64,000 nt of DNA, from NCBI GenBank assembly GCA_902800025.1, contig CADCDA010000006.1, forward strand, positions 37,865 to 101,864, written 5' to 3'. The stretch comes from an uncultured Erysipelotrichaceae bacterium (GTDB taxonomy: Bacteria > Bacillota_I > Bacilli_A > RFN20 > CAG-826). The notes below the pieces were generated by a model. It was given only the letters and a program-made list of their open reading frames with translations, was not told where the DNA came from and made no database searches. Numbering within the stretch: the first letter of the stretch is position 1; every line of letters begins with the position of its first letter. The translations under genes were made by a program, and so were the position numbers. Below, piece by piece: positions 36,429 through 46,292 of this stretch.

Positions 36429-39400
36429 GAAAGAAACTATTTATTACATTCTTAGTACCGCTTTTTGCTTTTAGCGTTTCCTCTTGTAACAATAATTCTA
36501 GTAGTGAAAAAGGAAAACTAACTTTCGCTAAAAGCGAATATCAAATCCATAGTGGTGACAGAATCACTGTTGAACAAAACTACAGTGGTGTGAACTACGC
36601 TTTTGCGGGCGAAGTTCCTTTTGAAGCCGCTGTTAATAAGACAACTGGTGAAATTACTTTTACCACAAATACACCAAACTATGCACAAGTGATTTTAACT
36701 GCGACATATCAAGATTTGCAAAGCGATCAAGCGATTGTCACTTTATTACAAAATAACGTTACAACCGAATTAGTGTTCCATACACCAATCCATAACATTA
36801 TCGACGGTGACTATATCTTAGTTACCTCATTAAACAACACTGCAATTACATATAAATTAGAAAATCCAGTTACTGGTGTTTCTATTGATTCTATGAATGG
36901 ACGTGTTCATTATACAAGCGCTGCTGTTGAAGGAACAGTATTTACAGTTGTCGCAGAATCCGCTGGAGTGACAGCTAAAGAAGATTACTATGTCACAGTT
37001 ACAAACTTAGCAACTTCCAAAACACCTCTTCAAACAGTGGAAGTTGATAGTAACACCCCTGCAACATACATTTTAGATTTCTCAGATGTTCCATCTGCGT
37101 CAGATGAAGGCGTTGTCGCTTTGATGAACGACAAGAAATACGCAAACGATGGTGAATATACTTATGATCCAGCTTCACACGCCTTAGTCATTAATCCAAG
37201 TTTCTTACAAACGTTTGTTACTGGCGAAAATACATTAAAAATCATTACTAAGAGGAACATTATTACTGTTCAATTAATCTTAGTTACTAAATTCATTAGA
37301 AACGCTCACGATTTACAATCTATCAACGAAAATAGGGCGTCTCTTGCGGGTTATTACGTATTAGAAAACGATATTGACCTCACTGATTATTTAGCCAAAG
37401 GTGGGGAAGGGTATAATGATAACCGTGGTTGGAACCAAATTGGTATCTACCATGATTTAGAAGAAGATCCAACTCGCGATTCCTTTACTGGAACATTTGA
37501 CGGCAATGGACACATTATTAGTGGTTACTTTGAAGAAAGAGCAGATGACCTTGCACATAACGAAGGTTTGTTTGGCTATGTCACTAACCAAGGTGTTATT
37601 AAAAATACTGGTTTTGTTGGTTCTAAAACAAGAAAAACAACCGGCAGAAACTTCATCGGTGGTTTCGTTGGATTTAACGAAGGCACAATTAAAAATTGCT
37701 GGAGCGATGTTAATATCTCAAATAAACACGAAGATAAAATCTTCCACTCTGTCGGAGCTTTTGCTGGAGCGAACACTGGTATTATTGATTCGTGTTATAC
37801 GCTTGGATTATCCGAAGGCGATAATCTAGTCGGAGCATTTGTTGGCAAGAACTACGGCGAAATTACCAATTGTTATTCATATAACGATAAAGTTAACGAA
37901 TTCTGTGGTACTCAAATAACTGGTAGTCATGAAGAATGCAGAGTGTTCAACTCCTTAGGAGAAATGAAGACCTTTAATTACCAAGCCCATTTTGATAATA
38001 GTTCATGGGATTTCGTGGCGAATGATGTTCCAGTGTTAAAACATAATATTGATATTAAATTTGTTAACGGATTAGAAATTATAAACAAAGAAAAAGAATT
38101 ATATCGTGGTGATGTTTTAGATGTTAATGTCATCATTCATCCAAACGATTTACAAGAACAATATTTAAATAGAGTTCAATATGCATTAATTCCTGCTACT
38201 GGAAGCGGCATTGTTCAAGAGGGAAATAGATTCTCCACTCAAAACGCTGAAGTTGATGAATTCACCGTTTTAGTAACTTTAGAAACCGAATTTGATGCTT
38301 ATTCTGTAGCGAGAACATTTAAAATTTGTGAACAAATTACCTCTTTAGAGTTAATTGATGATTTCCCAACATATGTGGAACCAGGTAAGCAATACGAATT
38401 TAATGTCAATATTACTCCTAGTAACGCTCCTCAAGAAATGACTTGGGAATTGTTACATGGTCATGATGATAAAGGAAGAGAAACCAAACCAGAAAGATAC
38501 GCTTTCTTTACTGACAATATTTTAACTATCCAAGAAGACATGATGAATTTCCGTAGTAGTGATGCGGTTAGAACCTTTGATGTTCAAGGAACCGCAAAAA
38601 ACGGAATGACAGTCACCAAGACTTTAACGCTTAAGAAGATTCGTTATCTTTCTGATTCTTATGCCGGACCACAAGATGGTGATCATATCACTCAAAGAGT
38701 GCTTTGCTTCTATAAAGATTCAACCGATACACATATTCAATTTGTTTTGCCAAGCAATTCTGATGTAGCGAATATGAAAGCATATCGATTCAACAACGAA
38801 GTTACATATACTAGAGCGGGTCATACAGTTAAAATTCCAATTAGATATATCAAAGATATTCCAAATAAACAACTGACATTCACGTTTAGATGTGGAGTAG
38901 GCGATTCACAAGTTATTTATCGCGGATATGCTTGCTATATTGACCACGATCGATACACTTTAAATGATGTCCAAGGTTCATATATCTCATTAGGGTCCGC
39001 CGAAGACTTCCATAGATACTTTAGATTAACTTTAGATGACAATAACGAATCTAAGTATGATAACTATGATAAGACATTTGTTTTAACAAATGATATCGAC
39101 TTTAATGGTGAAGACAACTTAGTGGCTATCGGATATTATTCTTCTAACTATAATGCATATCACGCTTTTACAGGCACCATTTATGGTTTTGGTCACACAA
39201 TTAAAAATGCGACATTCAAATATTCTGAAAGATATTACTTTGCTGGACCAAGCGATCCAAACAAGAAAGCGGATCCAAATACCTATCGAGTTGGATTCTT
39301 TGGATACTTCCAAGGAAAGATCTATGATGTCGTCTTTGATAACATTAAAGCCGTCTCTTATAACTATGGTGGATGTTTCGCTGGAGAAATTAGATCTGGT

Positions 39401-39565
39401 GGATATCTTGAAGATATTGTCTTCATCAATTGTAAGTGCCAATCCGCCAACGAAGTTGATTACACAATTGATGATGTTGTTCAAGGTAGAATCGCCGCAG
39501 TGAGTGCAGGAGCATTTGTCGGTGTGACGTATAACGGCACCGCAGTTGGATTGGTAGGTAAATAG
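36425..39565 (+). CDS. Large GLUG-repeat beta-helix surface lipoprotein
   Basis: A 1046-residue lipoprotein (Cys21). Two or three Ig-like domains (about 30-300) lead into a region with GLUG motifs: LFGYVTNQGVIKN (about 382), GGFVGFNEGTIKNC (about 412), GAFAGANTGIIDSC (about 445) and GAFVGKNYGEITNC (about 470). More Ig-like domains follow, and a second GLUG-like block lies at about 860-1046. GLUG repeats form right-handed beta-helices in surface proteins and glycan lyases or adhesins. No catalytic motif is visible. Its place between permeases and a phosphoesterase in a glycan operon suggests glycan binding at the surface. The TGA/ATG overlap with the permease fixes the start. Confidence 0.8.
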   Translation: MRKKLFITFLVPLFAFSVSSCNNNSSSEKGKLTFAKSEYQIHSGDRITVEQNYSGVNYAFAGEVPFEAAVNKTTGEITFTTNTPNYAQVILTATYQDLQSDQAIVTLLQNNVTTELVFHTPIHNIIDGDYILVTSLNNTAITYKLENPVTGVSIDSMNGRVHYTSAAVEGTVFTVVAESAGVTAKEDYYVTVTNLATSKTPLQTVEVDSNTPATYILDFSDVPSASDEGVVALMNDKKYANDGEYTYDPASHALVINPSFLQTFVTGENTLKIITKRNIITVQLILVTKFIRNAHDLQSINENRASLAGYYVLENDIDLTDYLAKGGEGYNDNRGWNQIGIYHDLEEDPTRDSFTGTFDGNGHIISGYFEERADDLAHNEGLFGYVTNQGVIKNTGFVGSKTRKTTGRNFIGGFVGFNEGTIKNCWSDVNISNKHEDKIFHSVGAFAGANTGIIDSCYTLGLSEGDNLVGAFVGKNYGEITNCYSYNDKVNEFCGTQITGSHEECRVFNSLGEMKTFNYQAHFDNSSWDFVANDVPVLKHNIDIKFVNGLEIINKEKELYRGDVLDVNVIIHPNDLQEQYLNRVQYALIPATGSGIVQEGNRFSTQNAEVDEFTVLVTLETEFDAYSVARTFKICEQITSLELIDDFPTYVEPGKQYEFNVNITPSNAPQEMTWELLHGHDDKGRETKPERYAFFTDNILTIQEDMMNFRSSDAVRTFDVQGTAKNGMTVTKTLTLKKIRYLSDSYAGPQDGDHITQRVLCFYKDSTDTHIQFVLPSNSDVANMKAYRFNNEVTYTRAGHTVKIPIRYIKDIPNKQLTFTFRCGVGDSQVIYRGYACYIDHDRYTLNDVQGSYISLGSAEDFHRYFRLTLDDNNESKYDNYDKTFVLTNDIDFNGEDNLVAIGYYSSNYNAYHAFTGTIYGFGHTIKNATFKYSERYYFAGPSDPNKKADPNTYRVGFFGYFQGKIYDVVFDNIKAVSYNYGGCFAGEIRSGGYLEDIVFINCKCQSANEVDYTIDDVVQGRIAAVSAGAFVGVTYNGTAVGLVGK

Positions 39566-39566
39566 T

Positions 39567-41522
39567 ATGAAAAAGTTAATGAAATTTGTTTTACCTTTAT
39601 CGGTCATATCTTTAGTGGCAACCGGTTTATGTTTAGCAACAGTTAAGCCACAATATAAGCGCGTTCTTGCAGGAGAAATTGGTGATTATGGTGATGACAC
39701 TAGACTCCAATCAATGACATTCTTTGGCGATACCAGAAGTCAAATGGGCTTCTGCTGGACCACCAGTAATGCGACTAATAGCGATCTCCAAGTATTAGAG
39801 AAATCAATCTATGACAACTCTACTGGTTTTGATGACCCATCGGTTATTAGTAGTATTAAATATTTCACTGGAACAATTGAAGGTAGTCAAATTGCCGGTG
39901 ATGGATTTATCCATCGTGCAGTTGCTAAAAGATTAACTCCAGACACCGAATATGTTTATCGCTTTGGTGATGAACAATTAAAGAGATGGTGTAAAGTTGG
40001 TTCGTTTAAAACTAGTGCAAACGAAAATAGAAACTTTACATTCATGCACATCTCTGACCCACAAGGAGACAACGAACTCCATTATGAGTCCTATAATCAA
40101 TTATTAAATGATTCAACAGGTATGTTTGATCCTGAATGGATTGCTTTAACTGGTGATATAACTGATGATTCCCATTTTGGTGGCACAATTGATTTACATG
40201 AATGGGAATTAGCGTTGACCAATCAATGGAAAGTTTTCAAAGATTATCCAGTTGCTGCTGTTAGTGGTAACCACGATGGAGCGTTCAATGCTTTCCATTC
40301 GCGTTATACCTTTGATATTCCTGAAGGAAGTGATTATATCACTGGTGATTATTACTCGTTTGATTACCAAGATGTTCACTTCACTTGTTTAAATAGTAAT
40401 GACACTCCCAATCCGAAAGATCCAAATACAACTGGATTAGGAGATGAGCAACTCGCGTGGTGTGAAGCTGATTTAGCCGCTCATCAAAATGATAAATTCT
40501 TAATCGTTATGATGCATAAGGGATTATTTGATTCTGGTGGTCACTCTTGTAATGATGACCATGGCGACTATGATATTGAACAAATGAGACGTCAACTCAC
40601 TCCATTATTCACTAAATATGGTGTTGATCTCGTTTTAGAAGGTCATGACCACTTATATAACCTTTCTTATCCAATGGTGGCGGATGAATATGTTGGACAA
40701 GAACATTATTACCATATCGATGGTGAATATAAATATTCATATCGCGACTTTGGAGATTATAAAGACGTTTATACATTCTCTAATTTAAAAGGAACATTCT
40801 TCTTTAACACCGGTACCGCGACTGGACAAAAATATTACGCTCCAGTTATCGGTGGCTCAATGGAGAGCACAATCTTTGACACTTCTAATCCAAACCAAAA
40901 GATGTTTACCATGGTGGATGTTCTTGATAATGATATTCTTTTAAGAACGTATACATGCACATCAAACGAAACTAAACTTTATAAAATATATGCGATTAGT
41001 AAAGATAACGAAGGTACACCTGCTCAAGAACAATCTGAATATGATAACGATTTTGAAATTAAAGGCGATTATTCATTTGAATACAAGTTCGCAAGATATA
41101 ACCACACCGCAAATGTCACAATGAGAAGTAAAAAACTCATTAATGCAGAAGCTGATTTGGCAGGTAAGTTTGTTGGTACATTTACTTGTGATGGTGGCAA
41201 CGGAACAAGCATTTGCCAATTATATAGAACTGGCAAAGTAGTGATGAATACCGAATTAGCCTTAGAAGAGGGAAAAGAACAATTCGTGACCACTGGTTCA
41301 TGGCACATGGAAGATAATGATATTATCATTATCATTCAAGATGAAAAAGGTGCAGATGTCACACACGTTGCAAAAATCGCTAGTGGAAATAAAAACGGAT
41401 GTGGCGGTAATATCGCTACTACGAGCATTATTCTTTCTTCACTTGCGTTATCAGGCGTTACCATACTCGCCGTTTCTAAACTATTTAGAAAGAAAAAAAG
41501 AACAATAAGATTCTGGAGGTAA
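39567..41522 (+). CDS. Secreted purple-acid-phosphatase-like metallophosphoesterase with C-terminal membrane anchor
   Basis: A 651-residue secreted protein. A signal peptide (about 1-36) leads to a fibronectin-like N domain (about 50-150), then the metallophosphoesterase domain with metal motifs HISDPQGD (from His161), TGDITDD, SGNHDG, MMHKG and EGHDHLY. These match purple acid phosphatases. The C-terminus has GCGGN with Cys612, one hydrophobic helix and the basic tail FRKKKR. No LPXTG is present, so this may be a membrane tail anchor or an unknown sorting tag. It could strip phosphate from a glycan or collect phosphate. One base separates it from the gene before. Confidence 0.85.
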   Translation: MKKLMKFVLPLSVISLVATGLCLATVKPQYKRVLAGEIGDYGDDTRLQSMTFFGDTRSQMGFCWTTSNATNSDLQVLEKSIYDNSTGFDDPSVISSIKYFTGTIEGSQIAGDGFIHRAVAKRLTPDTEYVYRFGDEQLKRWCKVGSFKTSANENRNFTFMHISDPQGDNELHYESYNQLLNDSTGMFDPEWIALTGDITDDSHFGGTIDLHEWELALTNQWKVFKDYPVAAVSGNHDGAFNAFHSRYTFDIPEGSDYITGDYYSFDYQDVHFTCLNSNDTPNPKDPNTTGLGDEQLAWCEADLAAHQNDKFLIVMMHKGLFDSGGHSCNDDHGDYDIEQMRRQLTPLFTKYGVDLVLEGHDHLYNLSYPMVADEYVGQEHYYHIDGEYKYSYRDFGDYKDVYTFSNLKGTFFFNTGTATGQKYYAPVIGGSMESTIFDTSNPNQKMFTMVDVLDNDILLRTYTCTSNETKLYKIYAISKDNEGTPAQEQSEYDNDFEIKGDYSFEYKFARYNHTANVTMRSKKLINAEADLAGKFVGTFTCDGGNGTSICQLYRTGKVVMNTELALEEGKEQFVTTGSWHMEDNDIIIIIQDEKGADVTHVAKIASGNKNGCGGNIATTSIILSSLALSGVTILAVSKLFRKKKRTIRFWR

Positions 41523-41525
41523 AAT

Positions 41526-43058
41526 ATGACTAGTTTACGCTTAGAACATATCTATAAAGTTTACCAAGGTAAGAAAAAAGGGCAAGAAGTCCCAGCGGTA
41601 AGCGATTTCAATTTAGAGAGTAACAAAAAAGAATTTATCGTCTTCGTCGGCCCTTCTGGATGTGGTAAATCCACAACTTTAAGAATGATTGCTGGACTAG
41701 AAGATATTACTTCTGGGAAACTTTTCATTGATGATGAATTGATGAATCGTGTTGAACCAAGATATAGAAACGTGGCAATGGTTTTCCAAAACTACGCTTT
41801 ATATCCACATATGACTGCTTATGATAATATGGCGTTTGGACTCCGTAATATGAAAGTTCCTACACCTAAACTTGATGAGAATGGTGAACCAGTTAAAGGA
41901 ATCGATACAAAACTCATCGCTAGTTTGAAAAGAGATGCGAAGAAATTAGAGTCCGACATTGCTAAATCACAAAAGGCTTTGGAAAAAGGCAAGGAGCTTG
42001 AACCAAAAGTCGAAGAAGCGAAATCTAAACTTGAAGGATTAGAAGAAGGTAGCAAAGAATATAAGGCTGCTAAAAAAGAATTTGATAAGGTTTCTTATGA
42101 GTTATTAGTAGAAAACCGCAAGAGCGAGAATCTTTCAACTTATCAAAATCAATTAGAAAGAATTAATGATGATATTCAATATTTTGAAACTACTCCAGTG
42201 ACTTTATATGTTGATAAGCATTTCCCAAAAGCGGAAATCGATCGACGTATTAAAGAAGCTGCTCAAATTTTAGATATTGAAGAGTTATTAAAACGTCTAC
42301 CAGCAAACATGAGTGGTGGTCAACGTCAAAGAGTGGCTTTGGGTAGAGCGATTGTAAGAACTCCAAAACTATTTTTGCTCGATGAACCATTATCAAACTT
42401 AGACGCAAAATTAAGAGCGCAGATGCGTGTTGAGATTACTAAACTCTATGACAAACTAGATACGACATTCATTTATGTTACCCATGATCAAGTTGAAGCT
42501 TTGACTATGGGAACTAGAATCGTTGTTTTAAGTGCAGGATATGTTCAACAAATCGATACTCCAACGAGATTATATGATTATCCAAAGAATCGATTTGTCG
42601 CTGGATTCTTAGGAACTCCTCAAATGAACTTCTATGAAGTTAACATTCAAAAACAAGGTAATAACTTAAGTGTTGAATTACCTCTAGGTAATAAATTATC
42701 TCTCTCGTTAAAAGAAATGAGAAAGATTGAAGAAGAGTATTTAGATGGCGAAGTTCACTCTGCGATTTTGGGCATTAGAAGCGAAGATGTTCATCTTGAT
42801 GACAAAGGTGAATTTGAAGTCAAAGTGTCTATTACTGAATCTTTAGGTAGTGAAACACTTCTCTATTCTGACTTTGATTTAAATAAAGAACTCAATATCC
42901 GTGAATCGACTTCCGCGATTGTTATCAAAGTTCCAGGAAGAACGACAATGGATAGAAACTCTACCATTAGAGTTAACTTTGATAAGAACAAAATCCACTT
43001 ATTTAGAAACGATAACGATAAAGAAGACTCCATCCTTGGAGAGACTATTGGCCAATAA
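41526..43058 (+). CDS. MsmK/UgpC-type sugar ABC ATPase with a 120-residue coiled-coil insertion
   Basis: The ATPase for the second importer. Walker A GPSGCGKST (42-50), Q-loop Gln88, signature MSGGQRQRV (262-270), Walker B LFLLDEPLSNLD and switch His in THDQVEA are all present, with a TOBE-type C-terminal domain. Gln88 and the signature are 174 residues apart; in the paralogue at 18104 they are 54 apart. The extra 120 residues (about 108-228) fall in the helical subdomain, next to where the permease coupling helix docks. They are rich in Lys and Glu with a heptad pattern, so a coiled coil is likely. GGAGG precedes the ATG. The motifs are intact, so it should work. Confidence 0.88.
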   Translation: MTSLRLEHIYKVYQGKKKGQEVPAVSDFNLESNKKEFIVFVGPSGCGKSTTLRMIAGLEDITSGKLFIDDELMNRVEPRYRNVAMVFQNYALYPHMTAYDNMAFGLRNMKVPTPKLDENGEPVKGIDTKLIASLKRDAKKLESDIAKSQKALEKGKELEPKVEEAKSKLEGLEEGSKEYKAAKKEFDKVSYELLVENRKSENLSTYQNQLERINDDIQYFETTPVTLYVDKHFPKAEIDRRIKEAAQILDIEELLKRLPANMSGGQRQRVALGRAIVRTPKLFLLDEPLSNLDAKLRAQMRVEITKLYDKLDTTFIYVTHDQVEALTMGTRIVVLSAGYVQQIDTPTRLYDYPKNRFVAGFLGTPQMNFYEVNIQKQGNNLSVELPLGNKLSLSLKEMRKIEEEYLDGEVHSAILGIRSEDVHLDDKGEFEVKVSITESLGSETLLYSDFDLNKELNIRESTSAIVIKVPGRTTMDRNSTIRVNFDKNKIHLFRNDNDKEDSILGETIGQ

Positions 43059-43061
43059 TAT

Positions 43062-44138
43062 ATGGAAAACAGTGTCCTTACATTAATAAAAAACTTTCAG
43101 CTTGCCGGAAACATCAAATCCGTTGAGCCTTTTGGTAATGGGCACATTAATGTCACCTATCATATAGTGACTACAAAAGACGAATATATTCTTCAAGAAA
43201 TTAATAGTAACGCTTTTAAAGATGTTGATATCTTGATGAATAACATCGATATCGTCACCAAACACATCAAAAGCAAGGGTGAGAATTCTTTAGATATTAT
43301 TCCTACATTAGATAACAGATTATATTTTGAACAAGATGGAAGATATTTCCGTGTTTATAGATTTATTAAAAACACAATTTGCTACGAAAGCGTTAAGAGC
43401 AACATTTTCTTAGCAATTAAGCTTGGAGATGCATTTGGTAAATTCCATCATCTTTTAAGCGATTTAGATGCTTCTCTTATTAAAGAGACAATAGTTAATT
43501 TCCATAACACTCCAGTTAGATATCAAAACTTCTCTGATGCTTATGCGAAATCGAGCTATGCGAAAAGAATAACCGCGGAAAGAGAAATTGATTATATCCT
43601 CGACCATCAAAATACCTATTCAAAAATAGTTGATGGGATTAAAAAAGGAATAGTAAAAGAACACATCACTCACAACGACCCAAAAATCAATAACATTTTA
43701 TTTGATAAAGACACAAAAGAGGTCTGCGCAGTTATTGATTTAGATACAGTGATGCCAGGATCATTCTTATATGATGTTGGAGATGCTTTTAGAAGTTTGT
43801 TTACTGGTGAAAATGAAGATAGCACCAACCTTTCACTATTAAAAGTGGATTTCAATATCTTTAAAGAATATATGAAAGGTTATCTTTCTCAAATGAAAGA
43901 TGATCTAGCTGAGCAAGAAATAGAACTCATCCCATATTCTATCTATCTAATGACGATTGAATGTGGAATGCGTTTCTTGGAAGACTATCTTAGAGGGAAT
44001 GTCTATTTCCATGTTGATTATGAAAAACATAATCTTGTGAGATGCAGGACCCAGATTGCTCTCGCAGAAGATGTCTTAGAAAATGAAAAGAAGTTATTAG
44101 AAATAGTCAAAGAAATATTAGGAGGATTAAAGAAATGA
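43062..44138 (+). CDS. nahK: N-acetylhexosamine 1-kinase (NahK-like)
   Basis: NahK phosphorylates GlcNAc or GalNAc at C1 with ATP. The 358 aa length equals Bifidobacterium longum NahK (359), and the text matches through the protein: FGNGHINVTYHI and YILQEIN near the start, HNDPKINNILFD with catalytic Asp206 (Asp208 in NahK), IDLDTVMPGS for the metal site, and LMTIECGMRFLEDYL near the end. In Bifidobacterium NahK is in the lacto-N-biose/galacto-N-biose cluster. Here its partner is the GH20 gene, which overlaps its stop. The product HexNAc-1-P could feed the phosphohexomutase at 52510. Confidence 0.85.
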   Translation: MENSVLTLIKNFQLAGNIKSVEPFGNGHINVTYHIVTTKDEYILQEINSNAFKDVDILMNNIDIVTKHIKSKGENSLDIIPTLDNRLYFEQDGRYFRVYRFIKNTICYESVKSNIFLAIKLGDAFGKFHHLLSDLDASLIKETIVNFHNTPVRYQNFSDAYAKSSYAKRITAEREIDYILDHQNTYSKIVDGIKKGIVKEHITHNDPKINNILFDKDTKEVCAVIDLDTVMPGSFLYDVGDAFRSLFTGENEDSTNLSLLKVDFNIFKEYMKGYLSQMKDDLAEQEIELIPYSIYLMTIECGMRFLEDYLRGNVYFHVDYEKHNLVRCRTQIALAEDVLENEKKLLEIVKEILGGLKK

Positions 44139-45964
44139 AGATGATTAAAGAAGCTCAAAGATTTTTAGGCGAAGAATATTTCAAAACCTTAGATATTTCT
44201 TATAAAGAAGTTGAAGATAAAAACTTTTTAAGTGTCGAAAAAGAAAATAATAAGGTTCTGATTAGTTATGGACAATTATCTTCTCTTTTTAGAGGACTCA
44301 CTTTAATTAAAGAGATGGCAAATGAAAAGAGTTATTATGTTTCATTTAATCGCCATTTTGACTCTAATTGTTGGATGATTGATGTTAGTAGAAATGCGAC
44401 ATTTAAAATTAGCCAAGTCAAAAAGGTCATTATGATTATGGCGTTATTCGGAATGAACCGATTAATGCTTTATACAGAAGATACATATGAAATGAAAAAA
44501 TATCCATACTTTGGATATCTAAGAGGAAGATACACAAAAGAAGATATCCACGAACTAGTAGAATACGGAAATTCTTTAGGAGTGGAACTCGTTCCTTGTA
44601 TTGAAACACTAGACCATTTAGGAAGAACATTACGTTGGGATGCTTTCCTTGATGTCACGGACGGACCAACAAATGTCATGGTGGAAGAAGACAAGACTTA
44701 TGAATTTATCGAAGAGATGATTAAAACTTGTCGAGAAAACTACCAAAGTAAATATATCCACTTAGGAATGGATGAGTGTTGGGGACTAGGATTAGGAAGA
44801 TACAAGAATTTAAAAGGTTTACCAAAAGATCGCGTTGAATTATTTAATAAGCATCTTCAAAGAGTTATTGATATTTGCAAGAAATATGATTTCACTCCAA
44901 TCATTTGGGGAGATATGCACTTCCGTTTAGTAAACGTTGATGGCAATTACTACTCTGACAAAGATTTAACTCTAGAAGTTAAAGCATTAATCCCTAAAGA
45001 TGTCACTTTAGTGTATTGGGATTATTATCACGACACAAAACAAGTCTATGATGATATGGTTAAAAAATATTTATCTTTAGATAATCCAGTATATTTCGCT
45101 GGAGGAGCGTGGAATTGGTCATCATTCTCTCCATTTATTAAACTTGCGTTAGAAAGATCCTCTTTAGCATTAACTTCGATGATTGAACATAAAGTTAAAG
45201 ATATTATGGTCACTACATGGGGGGACTGTGGGGCGGAATGTTCTAACTTTGCAGCTTTACCAACTTTAGCGATGTATTCGGTTTTTGATTATGAAGGAAA
45301 AGATGACCGAGAGGCACTAAAGTCACTTCTATATGCGGTTATTGAAGAAAAGCTTGAGAATATGTTTATCTTAGACTGCTCTAATGAAGTAGAAGACAAT
45401 AAATATCCTAAAGAAACCAATTGTGGGCGTTTCTATTTATATCAAGATCCATTGCTTGGATTATTTGATAAAACAGTGAAACCAGAATATAGATATAAAT
45501 ATGCTTCTTATCTGCCAAAGATTAAGAAAGCTCAAGAAGAAAGTAAATACTATGGTTACATATATCAAAACATGTATGATCTTGTAAATCTTCTAAAAGA
45601 AAAAGTGGATTTAGGTGTCAGATTAAGGAAAGCCTATAAAGAAGGAAATAAAAAAGAACTTCAAACACTTAAAGATAAAGATATCCCTCTTATTGCGTCT
45701 TTAGTAGAAAAGTTTAGAAAATCATTTAAAGAAAGATGGGATAAAGAGAACCGTAGTTTTGGTTACGAAGTAATGGATGGAAGACTCGGATTCTTAAGAA
45801 ATAGATTAGATACAACAATATCTAAATTAGATGATTTTCTATCGAATAGAATAGAAAAAATTGATGAATTAGAAGAAGAAATACTTCCATATTCTACGTT
45901 AACTAAGGATGATGAGCTCTTCGTATGGAAGTGGGAGTTGATAGTCACTCCTAGTGAGTTATAA
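44135..45964 (+). CDS. GH20 beta-N-acetylhexosaminidase, cytosolic (GH20C-like)
   Basis: Removes terminal beta-linked GlcNAc or GalNAc from imported oligosaccharides. There is no signal peptide. The catalytic pair is Asp213-Glu214 in HLGMDECWGLG. Segments WMIDVSRNATFK, LMLYTEDTYEM and YFGYLRGRYTKEDI match the pneumococcal GH20C type, which is also intracellular and takes several HexNAc linkages. The 609 aa length includes a C-terminal helical part (about 480-600). The gene overlaps nahK by 4 nt, which links HexNAc release to HexNAc phosphorylation. It ends the eight-gene operon. Confidence 0.88.
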   Translation: MKMIKEAQRFLGEEYFKTLDISYKEVEDKNFLSVEKENNKVLISYGQLSSLFRGLTLIKEMANEKSYYVSFNRHFDSNCWMIDVSRNATFKISQVKKVIMIMALFGMNRLMLYTEDTYEMKKYPYFGYLRGRYTKEDIHELVEYGNSLGVELVPCIETLDHLGRTLRWDAFLDVTDGPTNVMVEEDKTYEFIEEMIKTCRENYQSKYIHLGMDECWGLGLGRYKNLKGLPKDRVELFNKHLQRVIDICKKYDFTPIIWGDMHFRLVNVDGNYYSDKDLTLEVKALIPKDVTLVYWDYYHDTKQVYDDMVKKYLSLDNPVYFAGGAWNWSSFSPFIKLALERSSLALTSMIEHKVKDIMVTTWGDCGAECSNFAALPTLAMYSVFDYEGKDDREALKSLLYAVIEEKLENMFILDCSNEVEDNKYPKETNCGRFYLYQDPLLGLFDKTVKPEYRYKYASYLPKIKKAQEESKYYGYIYQNMYDLVNLLKEKVDLGVRLRKAYKEGNKKELQTLKDKDIPLIASLVEKFRKSFKERWDKENRSFGYEVMDGRLGFLRNRLDTTISKLDDFLSNRIEKIDELEEEILPYSTLTKDDELFVWKWELIVTPSEL

Positions 45965-45997
45965 TTATTAAACAATAAATAAAGACTGGAGCGAGTT

Positions 45998-46190
45998 ATG
46001 AAAATAAAAATTGTTCGCGACTATAACGGCAGCAGCCCTTGCCGTTGGTGCATTTGGATTTAATCAACCAGTAGCAAAAGCAGAAGCATATAATCACGAC
46101 GACGATTATACCGCAGACGCTACCCACTTTGCTGCTTCGATGCACCGAAATCGTCAATTAAGAGATGTTAAAAACTATAAAGACAAATAG
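45998..46190 (+). pseudogene. Frameshifted small secreted protein, paralogous to the N-terminus of the next gene
   Basis: ATG at 45998 has GGAG upstream, but its frame stops after 22 codons. If one A of the AAAAA run at 46006-46010 is removed, the frame gives a complete signal peptide (MKIKLFATITAAALAVGAFG) and then about 40 residues ending at TAG 46188. After the cleavage site it reads AYNHDDDYTADATHF. The next protein reads AYSHSDGYTASGDHF at the same place. So this is a short relative of that gene, either broken or needing slippage on the A run. A sequencing error in the A run is also possible. Confidence 0.6.
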
Positions 46191-46210
46191 GCTTTATGCC
46201 TATTGTTTTT
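46186..46210 (+). terminator. Terminator overlapping the small gene's stop codon
   Basis: AATAGGC and GCCTATT form a 7 bp stem around TTTAT, followed by GTTTTT. The TAG stop of the small gene is inside the stem. Confidence 0.75.
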
Positions 46211-46215
46211 ATATA

Positions 46216-46244
46216 TTGACAAAGAATGTTGATAGGTGTTATCT
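46216..46244 (+). promoter_or_regulatory. Strong promoter of the unknown secreted protein
   Basis: A perfect TTGACA (46216-46221) and TTATCT (46239-46244) are 17 nt apart. This is the best -35 box in the window and suggests high expression. Confidence 0.75.
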
Positions 46245-46253
46245 TTAAATTAA

Positions 46254-46280
46254 GATTTTTCACAAAGTTAAAAAATGATA
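46254..46280 (+). promoter_or_regulatory. Inverted-repeat operator candidate, copy 1
   Basis: ATTTTTC, ACAAAGT, TAAAAAAT lies 9 nt after the -10 box. It equals the copy at 48768 in 24 of 27 positions. Confidence 0.55.
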
Positions 46281-46292
46281 GGAGGTTTTTAT

